The notes under the pieces are model-generated. The model was not told the DNA's origin. It did no database searches and worked only from the letters and a program-made list of their open reading frames with translations. A stretch of DNA of 12,025 nt, taken from Rhodobacterales bacterium 34-62-10. Its GTDB lineage: Bacteria > Pseudomonadota > Alphaproteobacteria > Rhodobacterales > Rhodobacteraceae. The stretch lies in assembly GCA_002282555.1 (NCBI GenBank), contig NCJR01000027.1, positions 1-12,025 of the forward strand, in the 5' to 3' direction. Of this stretch, positions 1 to 6,331 are shown in pieces. Position 1 is the stretch's first letter, and each line of letters begins with the position of its first letter. The position numbers and the translations under genes were made by a program.

Positions 1-86
1 TCCCGCAGGAATGGACGAAATTCCGCGACAAGGTCTCAGACAACTTCCGCGTCATCACCCACGAGAACTTTCGGGTTTTGAAGTAG
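1..86 (+). CDS. 3' end of an unidentified protein gene (partial)
   Basis: An open frame runs from the left edge of the window, with its first complete codon at position 3, to a TAG at 84-86. It encodes about 27 residues ending in EWTKFRDKVSDNFRVITHEN followed by FRVLK. The mixture of charged and aromatic residues looks like a genuine protein tail rather than random sequence. I do not recognise the family and do not assign a function. The next start codons lie only 16-70 nt downstream and no terminator is visible between, so this gene could be co-transcribed with the EAL-domain gene that follows. Confidence 0.55.
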   Translation, partial: PQEWTKFRDKVSDNFRVITHENFRVLK

Positions 87-155
87 AAGCGGTATATCTC
101 TTTGGTAATGGCTGAAAGGTCTAGTGACGCCTTGGGACAGGTCAGAGGGCAAGCG

Positions 156-1007
156 ATGCGTCAGGGCAAAAGCAGATTCGCGGACATGGAACCGGGCGAG
201 GTGTCGCCGCTGGATTTCGCGGTGATCGCACGGGACCGGGGCACCGTAGCAATGGTGGCCGCCGCCCTGCGCCACCGTGAGACGATGCTGGCTTTCCAGC
301 CCGTGGTGCAGTCGCAACGCCCCGACCGGGTCGCCTTTTACGAAGGGTTGATCCGCGTGCTGGACGATACCGGGCGCATCATCCCGGCGCGCGACTTCAT
401 CGACGCGGTTGAAACGACGGAAACCGGGCGCATCCTTGACTGCGTGGCGCTGGAAACCGGGCTGCGGACGCTGCAACGCAATCCGCAGATCCGGCTGGCC
501 ATCAACATGTCTGCCCGCTCGATCGGGTTTCCGCGCTGGATGCGCAGCCTGAAACAGGGGTTGCAGGGCGATCCGACCATCGGCGAACGGCTGATCCTTG
601 AAATCACCGAACGCAGCGCGATGACCGTGCCGGAACTGGTGGTGCGCTTCATGTCCGACCTGCAGCGGCGCGGCATCACCTTCGCGCTGGACGATTTCGG
701 ATCGGGCTATACCTCGCTGCGCTATCTGCGCGATTTCCAGTTCGATGTGATCAAGATCGACGGCGCCTTTGTCCGGGGCGTCCATGGTGATGCGGACAAT
801 CAGGTGCTGACCCGCGCCATGGTGGATATCGCGCGGCAGTTCGACATGTTCACCGTGGCCGAAAACGTCGAAAGCCTTGCCGATTCACGCTGGCTGACCG
901 AAATCGGCGTGGATTGTCAGCAGGGGTATTTCTTTGGGGCCCCGACCGTGCACCCGCCATGGAACGATCCCGCAGCACAGACCGTCATGATCGATCGCGC
1001 GGGCTGA
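156..1007 (+). CDS. EAL-domain cyclic-di-GMP phosphodiesterase (stand-alone)
   Basis: Predicted soluble cytoplasmic enzyme of about 283 residues that would hydrolyse the second messenger c-di-GMP to pGpG. The whole protein is essentially one EAL domain; no GGDEF, PAS or membrane segment is visible. The signature reads E63-G64-L65, with Gly replacing the usual Ala. The other expected catalytic and metal-binding residues are present: Asn117 (INMSARS), Glu149 and Glu152 (LEITE), Asp179-Asp180 (LDDFGSGY), Lys200 (IKID), Glu236 (AENVE) and Gln256 (QQGYFFG). It therefore looks active, not a degenerate c-di-GMP receptor. I chose the ATG at 156 because AGAGGG sits 5 nt upstream. The frame is open back to TTG 102 and ATG 108, which lack a convincing ribosome binding site and would add 16-18 residues. 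No terminator is visible in the 125 nt before phaA. Confidence 0.9.
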   Translation: MRQGKSRFADMEPGEVSPLDFAVIARDRGTVAMVAAALRHRETMLAFQPVVQSQRPDRVAFYEGLIRVLDDTGRIIPARDFIDAVETTETGRILDCVALETGLRTLQRNPQIRLAINMSARSIGFPRWMRSLKQGLQGDPTIGERLILEITERSAMTVPELVVRFMSDLQRRGITFALDDFGSGYTSLRYLRDFQFDVIKIDGAFVRGVHGDADNQVLTRAMVDIARQFDMFTVAENVESLADSRWLTEIGVDCQQGYFFGAPTVHPPWNDPAAQTVMIDRAG

Positions 1008-1132
1008 GGACATCAGCCTGTTGCCGCCGCACCCGTCATCCAGTATCACACCTTCCAAGGCGGGGAGTCCGGTGCCCGCAACCCCGCGCGGCCCCGGGTG
1101 ATCCTCGATCTGCAAATTGGTGGAGGATATAC

Positions 1133-2308
1133 ATGACCAATGTCGTAATCGCCTCGGCAGCGCGCACCGCTGTCGGCTCTTTCGGGGGCGCATTCGCCAA
1201 CACGCCCGCCCATGATCTGGGCGCCGCCGTGCTTGAGGCTGTCGTGGCCCGCGCGGGCATCGACAAGTCCGAAGTATCCGAGACCATCCTCGGGCAGGTG
1301 CTGACCGCCGGTCAGGGCCAGAACCCCGCACGTCAGGCGCATGTGAACGCGGGCCTGCCCATAGAATCCTCGGCCTGGTCGATCAATCAGGTCTGCGGCT
1401 CGGGCCTGCGCGCCGTGGCCCTTGCCGCGCAGCATATCCAGCTGGGCGATGCCGCCATCGTCGCGGCGGGCGGGCAGGAAAACATGACCCTCAGCCCCCA
1501 TGTCGCGCATCTGCGCGCGGGCGTGAAAATGGGCGATGTCTCCTATATCGACTCGATGATCCGCGACGGTCTTTGGGACGCGTTCAACGGCTATCACATG
1601 GGCCAGACCGCCGAAAACGTCGCCGAGAAGTGGCAGATCAGCCGCGAGGCGCAGGATGAATTCGCGCTGGCCAGCCAGAACAAGGCCGAAGCCGCGCAGA
1701 AAGCCGGACGCTTTGACGATGAAGTCATTGATTTCATTGTGAAGTCGCGCAAGGGCGACATCATCATCAACAAGGATGAATATATCCGCCACGGGGCCAC
1801 GCTGGACGCGCTGCAGAAACTGCGCCCCGCTTTTACCAAGGACGGGTCGGTCACCGCGGCCAACGCCTCCGGCCTGAACGACGGCGCGGCGGCGGTCCTG
1901 CTGATGACCGCGGATGAGGCGGAACGGCGCGGCATCACCCCGCTGGCACGCATCGCCTCCTATGCCACCGCCGGTCTGGACCCCTCGATCATGGGCGTGG
2001 GCCCCATCCATGCCAGCCGCAAGGCGCTGGCCAAGGCGGGCTGGTCGGTCGCTGATCTGGATCTGGTCGAGGCGAATGAGGCCTTTGCCGCACAAGCCTG
2101 CGCCGTGAACAAGGACATGGGCTGGGACCCGGCCATCGTGAACGTGAACGGCGGCGCCATCGCCATCGGCCACCCCATCGGCGCATCCGGTTGCCGCATC
2201 CTGAACACCCTGCTGTTCGAAATGCAGCGCCGCGATGCCAAAAAGGGTCTGGCGACCCTGTGCATCGGCGGCGGCATGGGTGTCGCCATGTGCCTTGAGC
2301 GGGTCTGA
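1133..2308 (+). CDS. phaA: Acetyl-CoA acetyltransferase (beta-ketothiolase)
   Basis: Condenses two acetyl-CoA to acetoacetyl-CoA, the first step of polyhydroxybutyrate synthesis; the reverse thiolysis is also possible. The product is 391 residues, the normal length for this family. The catalytic set of biosynthetic thiolases is complete: nucleophile Cys88 in NQVCGSG, His347 in GHPIGASG and Cys377 in CIGGGMG. These are one position lower than the classical Zoogloea numbering as I recall it. The open frame extends upstream to 914, but the ATG at 1133 is preceded by a strong GGAGGA and the protein then begins with the typical thiolase start [16 protein letters not shown]. The neighbouring phaB supports a biosynthetic role over fatty-acid degradation. 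Downstream there is an intrinsic terminator. The cytoplasmic enzyme is expected to be a tetramer by family knowledge. Confidence 0.96.
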   Translation: MTNVVIASAARTAVGSFGGAFANTPAHDLGAAVLEAVVARAGIDKSEVSETILGQVLTAGQGQNPARQAHVNAGLPIESSAWSINQVCGSGLRAVALAAQHIQLGDAAIVAAGGQENMTLSPHVAHLRAGVKMGDVSYIDSMIRDGLWDAFNGYHMGQTAENVAEKWQISREAQDEFALASQNKAEAAQKAGRFDDEVIDFIVKSRKGDIIINKDEYIRHGATLDALQKLRPAFTKDGSVTAANASGLNDGAAAVLLMTADEAERRGITPLARIASYATAGLDPSIMGVGPIHASRKALAKAGWSVADLDLVEANEAFAAQACAVNKDMGWDPAIVNVNGGAIAIGHPIGASGCRILNTLLFEMQRRDAKKGLATLCIGGGMGVAMCLERV

Positions 2309-2331
2309 ACCCATGTAAGTCACCGGAATAT

Positions 2332-2364
2332 AAAGGGGCGTCCCCGTGGCGCCCCTTTTTTTTT
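2332..2364 (+). terminator. Rho-independent terminator after phaA
   Basis: A perfect 9-bp stem (AAAGGGGCG at 2332-2340 pairing with CGCCCCTTT at 2350-2358) with a 9-nt loop runs into nine consecutive T residues at 2356-2364. It begins 23 nt after the phaA stop codon. It is one of the strongest terminators in the window and separates phaA from phaB. Confidence 0.92.
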
Positions 2365-2407
2365 GACCAGTACCGACATTTTCTTGTCCAGAAGACGCAA
2401 AAGCGCA

Positions 2408-2452
2408 CGCAATAATCTTGCGCATAAATCCCTTTCAAAGTAACCAAGTTAC
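2408..2452 (+). promoter_or_regulatory. Two inverted repeats in the phaB leader (candidate operators)
   Basis: The 116 nt between the phaA terminator and the phaB start contain CGCAA-N5-TTGCG at 2408-2422 and GTAAC-N3-GTTAC at 2440-2452, both with perfect 5-bp arms. Since the upstream terminator isolates phaB, a promoter is expected here, but I cannot pick out convincing -35 and -10 boxes. Either repeat could be a regulator site. The PHB repressor PhaR is the obvious candidate by pathway, but I cannot confirm that its motif matches. Five-base arms can arise by chance. Confidence 0.3.
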
Positions 2453-2480
2453 CGAAACACAAGCCATTCTGGAGGATATC

Positions 2481-3203
2481 ATGGCAAGAACAGCACTCGT
2501 CACAGGCGGATCACGCGGCATCGGCGCGGCCATCTCCATCGCCCTGCGCGATGCGGGCTACACTGTCGCCGCCACCTATGCCGGCAATGACGAGGCCGCC
2601 GCGGCATTCACCAAGGACACCGGCATCAAGACCTACAAATGGAATGTCGGCAACTACGAGGAATGCGCCGCCGGCATCGCAAAGGTCGAGGCCGAGATCG
2701 GCCCGATCGACGTGCTGGTCAACAACGCCGGCATCACCCGCGACGCGCCTTTCCACAAGATGACCCCGCAGCAATGGCATGAGGTGATCGACACCAACCT
2801 CACCGGCGTGTTCAACATGACCCACCCGATCTGGCCGGGCATGCGCGAGCGGAAATTCGGCCGCGTCATCATCATCTCGTCGATCAACGGCCAGAAGGGG
2901 CAGTTCGCACAGGTCAACTATGCCGCCTCCAAAGCGGGCGATCTGGGCATCGTCAAAAGCCTTGCACAGGAAGGCGCGCGTTTCGGCATCACCGCCAACG
3001 CAATCTGCCCCGGCTATATCGCCACCGACATGGTGATGGCGGTGCCGGAAAAGGTCCGCGAAAGCATCATCGCACAGATCCCCGCAGGTCGCCTGGGCGA
3101 GCCTGAGGAGATTGCCCGCTGCGTGGTGTTCCTTGCCTCGGACGACTCAGGCTTCATCAATGGCTCGACCATTTCGGCCAACGGCGCGCAGTTCTTCGTC
3201 TGA
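2481..3203 (+). CDS. phaB: NADPH-dependent acetoacetyl-CoA reductase
   Basis: Reduces acetoacetyl-CoA to (R)-3-hydroxybutyryl-CoA, the monomer polymerised by PHA synthase. It is a classical short-chain dehydrogenase of 240 residues. The cofactor-binding motif TGGSRGIG is at 8-15, NNAG at 81-84, and the catalytic Ser134, Tyr147 and Lys151 lie in the stretch INGQKGQFAQVNYAASKAG. The NGQKGQF segment is characteristic of PhaB and separates it from the close relative FabG. The open frame extends to 2418, but the ATG at 2481 follows TGGAGGATAT at 2470-2479, the same ten bases that precede phaA, and begins directly with the Rossmann strand. It follows phaA but behind a terminator, so it is probably transcribed separately or only partly by read-through. 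Three hairpins follow the stop codon. Confidence 0.95.
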   Translation: MARTALVTGGSRGIGAAISIALRDAGYTVAATYAGNDEAAAAFTKDTGIKTYKWNVGNYEECAAGIAKVEAEIGPIDVLVNNAGITRDAPFHKMTPQQWHEVIDTNLTGVFNMTHPIWPGMRERKFGRVIIISSINGQKGQFAQVNYAASKAGDLGIVKSLAQEGARFGITANAICPGYIATDMVMAVPEKVRESIIAQIPAGRLGEPEEIARCVVFLASDDSGFINGSTISANGAQFFV

Positions 3204-3207
3204 TCCG

Positions 3208-3247
3208 AGAGAGTGTCGCGTTCATTCGCATTTACGCGACACTCTCT
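3208..3247. repeat. Perfect 14-bp inverted repeat directly after phaB
   Basis: AGAGAGTGTCGCGT at 3208-3221 is exactly complementary to ACGCGACACTCTCT at 3234-3247, with a 12-nt loop. The stem starts 4 nt after the phaB stop. There is no T run behind it, so it is not a standard intrinsic terminator. It may protect the 3' end of the phaB mRNA or form part of a composite repeat with the next palindrome: the loop ATTCGCATTTACGC resembles ATTCGTTTACGC found at 3252-3263. Confidence 0.8.
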
Positions 3248-3261
3248 AGCCATTCGTTTAC

Positions 3262-3307
3262 GCATGTTTTTTTGCGCAAAACCGGTTCCCACTTTTGCGC
3301 AACATGC
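3262..3307. repeat. REP-like extragenic palindrome
   Basis: The inner stem GCGCAAAA (3274-3281) pairs with TTTTGCGC (3293-3300) around the loop CCGGTTCCCAC. An outer stem GCATGTT (3262-3268) pairs with AACATGC (3301-3307), with five extra T residues bulged on the left side. From memory, near-identical GCGCAAAACCGG...ACTTTTGCGC units are scattered through alphaproteobacterial intergenic regions, so I call it a REP-type element. I could not count copies, since only this one is in the window. Confidence 0.65.
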
Positions 3308-3318
3308 TCTAGCCAAGC

Positions 3319-3350
3319 AAAGCCCCCTGACGCCGTTCAGGGGGCTTTTT
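3319..3350 (+). terminator. Rho-independent terminator closing the phaB unit
   Basis: A perfect 12-bp stem, AAAGCCCCCTGA at 3319-3330 with TCAGGGGGCTTT at 3337-3348, has a 6-nt loop and ends in five T residues at 3346-3350. It lies 115 nt after the phaB stop, behind the two palindromes, and isolates the following dioxygenase gene from phaB. Confidence 0.92.
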
Positions 3351-3428
3351 CATGTCCGCCGCCCGGGTGTCATGTGCGATCCTGCACAGAATACGCGCCG
3401 CATTGCGTGTTTTCTGCGCGCCCCTGCA

Positions 3429-3443
3429 ACGCATATCATGCGT
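3429..3443 (+). promoter_or_regulatory. Candidate operator before the dioxygenase-hydrolase pair
   Basis: ACGCAT-ATC-ATGCGT is a perfect inverted repeat with 6-bp arms and a 3-bp spacer. It ends 2 nt before the AAGGA ribosome binding site at 3446-3450. Size and position suit a dimeric repressor of the MarR or TetR type. A second, weaker repeat, TGTGC-N6-GCACA, lies at 3373-3388. No regulator gene lies next to the pair within the window, so the protein is unknown. Confidence 0.4.
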
Positions 3444-3458
3444 CAAAGGAGAACAGAC

Positions 3459-4391
3459 ATGCTGACCCAGATCAACGGACTGCACCACGTGACCTCTCTG
3501 GCCAGCGGTGCGCAATCCAACAACGATTTCTTCACCAAGACCCTCGGCCTGCGCCGTGTCAAAAAGACCGTCAACTTCGACGCGCCCGAGGTCTATCACC
3601 TCTATTATGGCGACGAAACCGGCACGCCCGGCTCGGTCATGACCTATTTCCCCTTTCCGGGGGCCCGCCGTGGACGCCCCGGCGCGGGCGAAGTCAGCGT
3701 GACCACCTTTGCCGTCCCCAAGGGATCGCTGCCCTTCTGGGCTGATCGTCTGGCCACATTCGACGTGAAGAACATCAAGCCCGAGACGCGCTTTGGCGAA
3801 AACCGCCTGCGCTTTGACGGCCCAGACGGTGACGGATTCGCATTGGTCGAGGTCGATGACGACCGCGCCCCATGGGAAGGTCAGGGCATCCACGCAGAAC
3901 ACGCGATCCGCGGCTTTCACTCCGCCGACATGCGCCTGCGCGATGCGGGGGCCAGCGCGGAACTGCTGCGCTTCATGGGCTATGAGCAGATCGACACCCA
4001 AGGCGACATCACCCGCTTCCGCGTGCCCCATGGCAATGGCGCGGATGTGGTCGATATCGAGACCCTGCCCGGCGCCGCGCCTGCCCAGCAAGGCGCAGGG
4101 TCCGTGCACCATCTGGCCTTTTCGGTGACCGACCGCGCCGCGCAGATCGACGTGCGCAAGGCCCTGCTGGAGACCGGCTGGCAGGTCACGCCCGTGATCG
4201 ACCGCGATTACTTCTGGGCGATCTATTTCCGCACCCCCGGCGGTGTGCTGTTCGAAATCGCCACCAACGAGCCCGGCTTCGACCGGGACGAGGACAGCGC
4301 CCATCTGGGACAGGCGCTGCGTCTGCCGAAACAGCACGAACACCTGCGCGGCGTGTTGGAAGCCCGGTATCTGGAGCCGATCCGTGACTGA
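3459..4391 (+). CDS. VOC-family ring-cleaving dioxygenase (MhqO/PcpA-like)
   Basis: A 310-residue protein of the vicinal-oxygen-chelate (glyoxalase/extradiol dioxygenase) superfamily, with an N-terminal module from about residue 5 and a C-terminal module from about 145. Candidate Fe(II) ligands are His9/His10 in GLHHVTS, His217/His218 in SVHHLAF and Glu266 in LFEIATNEP. Tyr256, ten residues before the Glu, matches the active-site tyrosine I recall from PcpA. The family opens hydroquinone-type rings; in Bacillus the MhqO enzymes defend against quinones and methylhydroquinone. The exact substrate cannot be read here. The open frame reaches back to 3213, but the ATG at 3459 has AAGGA at good spacing and lies downstream of the terminator at 3319-3350. 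The stop codon lies inside the start region of the next gene, indicating translational coupling. Confidence 0.88.
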   Translation: MLTQINGLHHVTSLASGAQSNNDFFTKTLGLRRVKKTVNFDAPEVYHLYYGDETGTPGSVMTYFPFPGARRGRPGAGEVSVTTFAVPKGSLPFWADRLATFDVKNIKPETRFGENRLRFDGPDGDGFALVEVDDDRAPWEGQGIHAEHAIRGFHSADMRLRDAGASAELLRFMGYEQIDTQGDITRFRVPHGNGADVVDIETLPGAAPAQQGAGSVHHLAFSVTDRAAQIDVRKALLETGWQVTPVIDRDYFWAIYFRTPGGVLFEIATNEPGFDRDEDSAHLGQALRLPKQHEHLRGVLEARYLEPIRD

Positions 4392-4989
4392 CGCCCCCTA
4401 TACCCATGCCACCACGCAGGGGCGCCCCGGCGCGCCTTTGCTGCTGACCTTTCATGGCACCGGCGGGACCGAGCATCAGTTCCACAGCTTTGCCGAACGG
4501 CTGATCCCCGGTGCGCATGTCGTCTCGCCGCGCGGCGATGTGTCGGAAGGCGGCATGAACCGCTATTTCCGGCGCACCGGCGAGGGGGTTTATGACATGG
4601 ACGATCTGGCCAGGCGGCGAGACCGCATGGCACGCTTCATTCTGGACCAAAAGACCCGCACAGCCGCGGGCGATGTGGCGGGCCTGGGCTATTCCAACGG
4701 GGCCAATATCCTGATGGCGGTGGCGCTGACCTATCCCGATCTTGTGGACCGGATGGTCCTGATGCACCCGCTGATCCCATGGTCACCGGCACCGCAACCG
4801 GGTCTGGCCGGGCGGCGCATCCTGATCACCGCAGGCCAGCGCGATCCGATCTGCCCCGCTGCGCTGACGCAGGCTTTGGCGGATTATCTGACCGCTCAGG
4901 GCGCGGATGTGACGCTGGAATGGCATTCCGGCGGGCACGAGATCAGCCAGGGCGAGGTGCAGGCCATCACCGACTTTCTCGCCGGTTGA
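4384..4989 (+). CDS. Alpha/beta hydrolase, carboxylesterase type (MhqD-like)
   Basis: A 201-residue cytoplasmic serine hydrolase of the phospholipase/carboxylesterase family. Visible features are the oxyanion segment FHGTGG at 23-28, the nucleophile elbow GYSNG with Ser104, Asp154 in AGQRDPI, and His185 in SGGHEIS, a complete Ser-Asp-His triad. The GTG at 4384 is chosen as start: it overlaps the dioxygenase stop by 8 nt (GTGACTGA), has GGAG 7 nt upstream, and gives the usual family length. The frame is open further upstream only inside the dioxygenase gene. The dioxygenase plus hydrolase pair corresponds to MhqO and MhqD of Firmicutes, so the likely job is processing or tolerance of quinone or hydroquinone compounds. 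The natural ester or thioester substrate is unknown. Confidence 0.87.
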   Translation: MTDAPYTHATTQGRPGAPLLLTFHGTGGTEHQFHSFAERLIPGAHVVSPRGDVSEGGMNRYFRRTGEGVYDMDDLARRRDRMARFILDQKTRTAAGDVAGLGYSNGANILMAVALTYPDLVDRMVLMHPLIPWSPAPQPGLAGRRILITAGQRDPICPAALTQALADYLTAQGADVTLEWHSGGHEISQGEVQAITDFLAG

Positions 4990-4998
4990 TGCCTCAAC

Positions 4999-5027
4999 AA
5001 AAAGGCCAGCCGTGATCACGGCTGACC
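4999..5027 (-). terminator. Rho-independent terminator of the ydcH gene
   Basis: The 18-bp perfect palindrome CAGCCGTGATCACGGCTG at 5007-5024 is extended by a wobble pair and two G-C pairs on the minus strand. The run of five A residues at 4999-5003 reads as a U tract on the minus strand. It starts 44 nt after the ydcH stop and lies between the convergent ydcH and hydrolase genes. Confidence 0.85.
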
Positions 5028-5030
5028 CTG

Positions 5031-5063
5031 CCCCGGCTGTGTCGGGGACTTGTTTCTGCTTTT
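5031..5063 (+). terminator. Possible weak terminator of the hydrolase gene
   Basis: CCCCG (5031-5035) can pair with CGGGG (5043-5047) across a 7-nt loop, followed by the T-rich but interrupted stretch ACTTGTTTCTGCTTTT. It lies 41 nt after the hydrolase stop on the plus strand. The stem is short and the T tract is broken, so this is tentative. Confidence 0.3.
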
Positions 5064-5070
5064 GGGTAGA

Positions 5071-5241
5071 TCAGGCGTTGGCGCTCAGGCGCTCGATTTC
5101 TTCTTTCAGGCGAAGCTTCTGCTTCTTGAGGGTGGCGATCTCAGCCGTGCTGATGCCGGGCGCGCGTTGCGCTTCCTCAACCTTGTCCGAGAGATTGCGG
5201 TGTTTTTTCTTCAGTTCCTCGACATGCGAACTCAAGCTCAT
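5071..5241 (-). CDS. YdcH family (DUF465) small protein
   Basis: A 56-residue protein beginning MSLSSHVEELKKKHRNLSDK and ending RLKEEIERLSANA. The pattern of a first helix with HRNLSDKVEEA, a turn RAPGIST, then EIATLKKQKLRLKEEIERL matches the DUF465/YdcH family of small alpha-helical hairpin proteins found across proteobacteria. Its function is not established. The start ATG at 5241 is preceded on the minus strand by GAGAGGAGA at good spacing. It converges on the hydrolase gene and has its own terminator downstream and a palindrome just upstream of its ribosome binding site. It is highly charged with heptad-like leucine spacing, so a short coiled coil or dimer is plausible. Confidence 0.88.
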   Translation of the reverse strand: MSLSSHVEELKKKHRNLSDKVEEAQRAPGISTAEIATLKKQKLRLKEEIERLSANA

Positions 5242-5258
5242 GGGCAGTCTCCTCTCTG

Positions 5259-5273
5259 ATGTAACGTCTACAT
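5259..5273 (-). promoter_or_regulatory. Candidate operator upstream of ydcH
   Basis: ATGTA-N5-TACAT, perfect 5-bp arms, lies 17 nt upstream of the ydcH start and just beyond its ribosome binding site. The position fits an operator in the 5' leader or an element around the transcription start. The rest of the 129-nt gap up to the methyltransferase stop holds no confident promoter boxes that I can see. Confidence 0.3.
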
Positions 5274-5370
5274 GACAAGTGCATCACAGAATCACCCACA
5301 AGTCACGCTGCACCCGCAGCATCCGGCAAAGATTTTCCGACGGAATTGAGACAACTCGTGGCTGCGCCCA

Positions 5371-6123
5371 TCAGAATGGCAGGGCTGCCCCCTCGCGCAG
5401 CACGCCGGTGATCAACGGGGTATAGCTGTCGTGATCCCCGTCATGCACCGCACCGTCATGCATCAGAACCGAATCGCACAGGCGAAACGCCGCCCGTCCG
5501 CCCTTGCGCCCCCGGATCAGGACAAGCTGGGCGGGCCTGCCCCGGCGCGGGGTCAGGGGCAGCACCGCCACCGATCCCAGATGCGCTGTCATCAGCGCGA
5601 TCAACTCGGGCAGGCGTTCGGCCCGCTGGATCAGCGTCACATGGCCCCCGTCCCGGACCCGCCGCGCCGCCACCGCGATCCATTGCGCCAGGGACGTGCC
5701 CTCACCCAGCGCCACCTCACGCCCCGCATCCGTGGCAGGCGTGCTGTGACCCCGCAGGAAATAGGGCGGATTGGCGATCACATGATCAAACCGCCGCTGG
5801 CGCAGGTCAGCGGGCAACGCCGCCAGATCAGCCGTTGCCACCTCCAGCGCCACCCCCGCCGCCGCCGCATTGCGCCGCGCAAGGTCCGCATAATCAGGCT
5901 GGATTTCGACCCCGGTCAGCATCAGACCCGGCACCCTTGCTGCCAGACACAGGGACGCAACCCCCACCCCGCAGCCCAGTTCCAGCACGGATTGCCCCGC
6001 CTGCGCCGCCACCGCTGCCGCCAGCAGGACCGGATCAACCCCCGCACGATAGCCGCGCCGGGGTTGCCAGACCTGCACCCGCCCGCCCAGAAAGGCGTCG
6101 CGGCTCAGGTCCGCCTCATCCAT
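5371..6123 (-). CDS. TrmN6/YfiC-like N6-adenine methyltransferase
   Basis: A 250-residue class I SAM-dependent methyltransferase. The SAM-binding motif LELGCGVGVASL is at 47-58, the acidic end of strand two is Glu73 (TGVEIQP), and the target-base motif NPPYF is at 118-122. NPPY is the hallmark of N6-adenine (or N5-glutamine) methyltransferases. The N-terminal segment FLGGRVQVWQPRRGYRAGVDPVLLAA is typical of the TrmN6 group, which modifies adenosine 37 of tRNA1(Val) in Escherichia coli, so a tRNA target is the best guess. The start overlaps the stop of the DUF2007 gene by 8 nt (ATGGATGA), so translation is probably coupled. No clear terminator follows the stop; a very tight TTCCG/CGGAA repeat followed by TCTTT is unconvincing. 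Confidence 0.87.
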   Translation of the reverse strand: MDEADLSRDAFLGGRVQVWQPRRGYRAGVDPVLLAAAVAAQAGQSVLELGCGVGVASLCLAARVPGLMLTGVEIQPDYADLARRNAAAAGVALEVATADLAALPADLRQRRFDHVIANPPYFLRGHSTPATDAGREVALGEGTSLAQWIAVAARRVRDGGHVTLIQRAERLPELIALMTAHLGSVAVLPLTPRRGRPAQLVLIRGRKGGRAAFRLCDSVLMHDGAVHDGDHDSYTPLITGVLREGAALPF

Positions 6124-6331
6124 CGGGTCCCATACCGTTATCGGTGATCACCCGCAGCGCCGCGTCATAATCATCATCCCGCACCATCAGGCGGCGCGGC
6201 AAAATGCCGATGCTGCCTTCAAGGACGCTCATGTTTACGTCGATTTCAAAGCAGTCTATACCCTCGCCCTGAAGCAAGGATGTGGCCATCGCCATCGAGA
6301 CCGGATTATTGGTGCGCATCAACTGTTTCAT
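6116..6331 (-). CDS. DUF2007 family small protein
   Basis: A 71-residue protein starting MKQLMRTNNPVSMAMATSLL and containing GEGIDCFEIDVNMSVLEGSIG, then PRRLMVRDDDYDAALRVI. This matches the DUF2007 family (putative signal-transducing protein with a small alpha/beta, GlnB-like fold); its biochemical role is unknown. The start at 6331 agrees with the usual family N-terminus MKxLxRTN. I see no ribosome binding site, and possible promoter boxes (TCGACA at 6361-6366 and TATCTG at 6338-6343, 17-nt spacing, minus strand) would place the transcription start at or next to the ATG, so a leaderless message is possible. It overlaps the methyltransferase gene by 8 nt and is divergent from the polyprenyl synthase across 54 nt. 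The frame stays open upstream through the antisense of that gene, which I consider a shadow. Confidence 0.85.
   Translation of the reverse strand: MKQLMRTNNPVSMAMATSLLQGEGIDCFEIDVNMSVLEGSIGILPRRLMVRDDDYDAALRVITDNGMGPDG

Noticed and set aside
1046..2425. 459-codon minus-strand open frame
   Set aside because: It covers phaA in antisense and continues through its terminator; low-complexity Gly, Ala and Asp composition with no recognisable domain.
3213..3458. Extended N-terminus of the dioxygenase frame
   Set aside because: It would run through a REP-like palindrome and the phaB terminator; the ATG at 3459 has a good ribosome binding site and starts the family homology.
3309..4343. 344-codon minus-strand open frame
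   Set aside because: It is antisense to the dioxygenase gene and crosses the phaB terminator; no motif is visible.
5431..6147. 238-codon plus-strand open frame
   Set aside because: It is antisense to the methyltransferase, which has clear SAM-binding and NPPY motifs; the composition is Arg- and Pro-rich.
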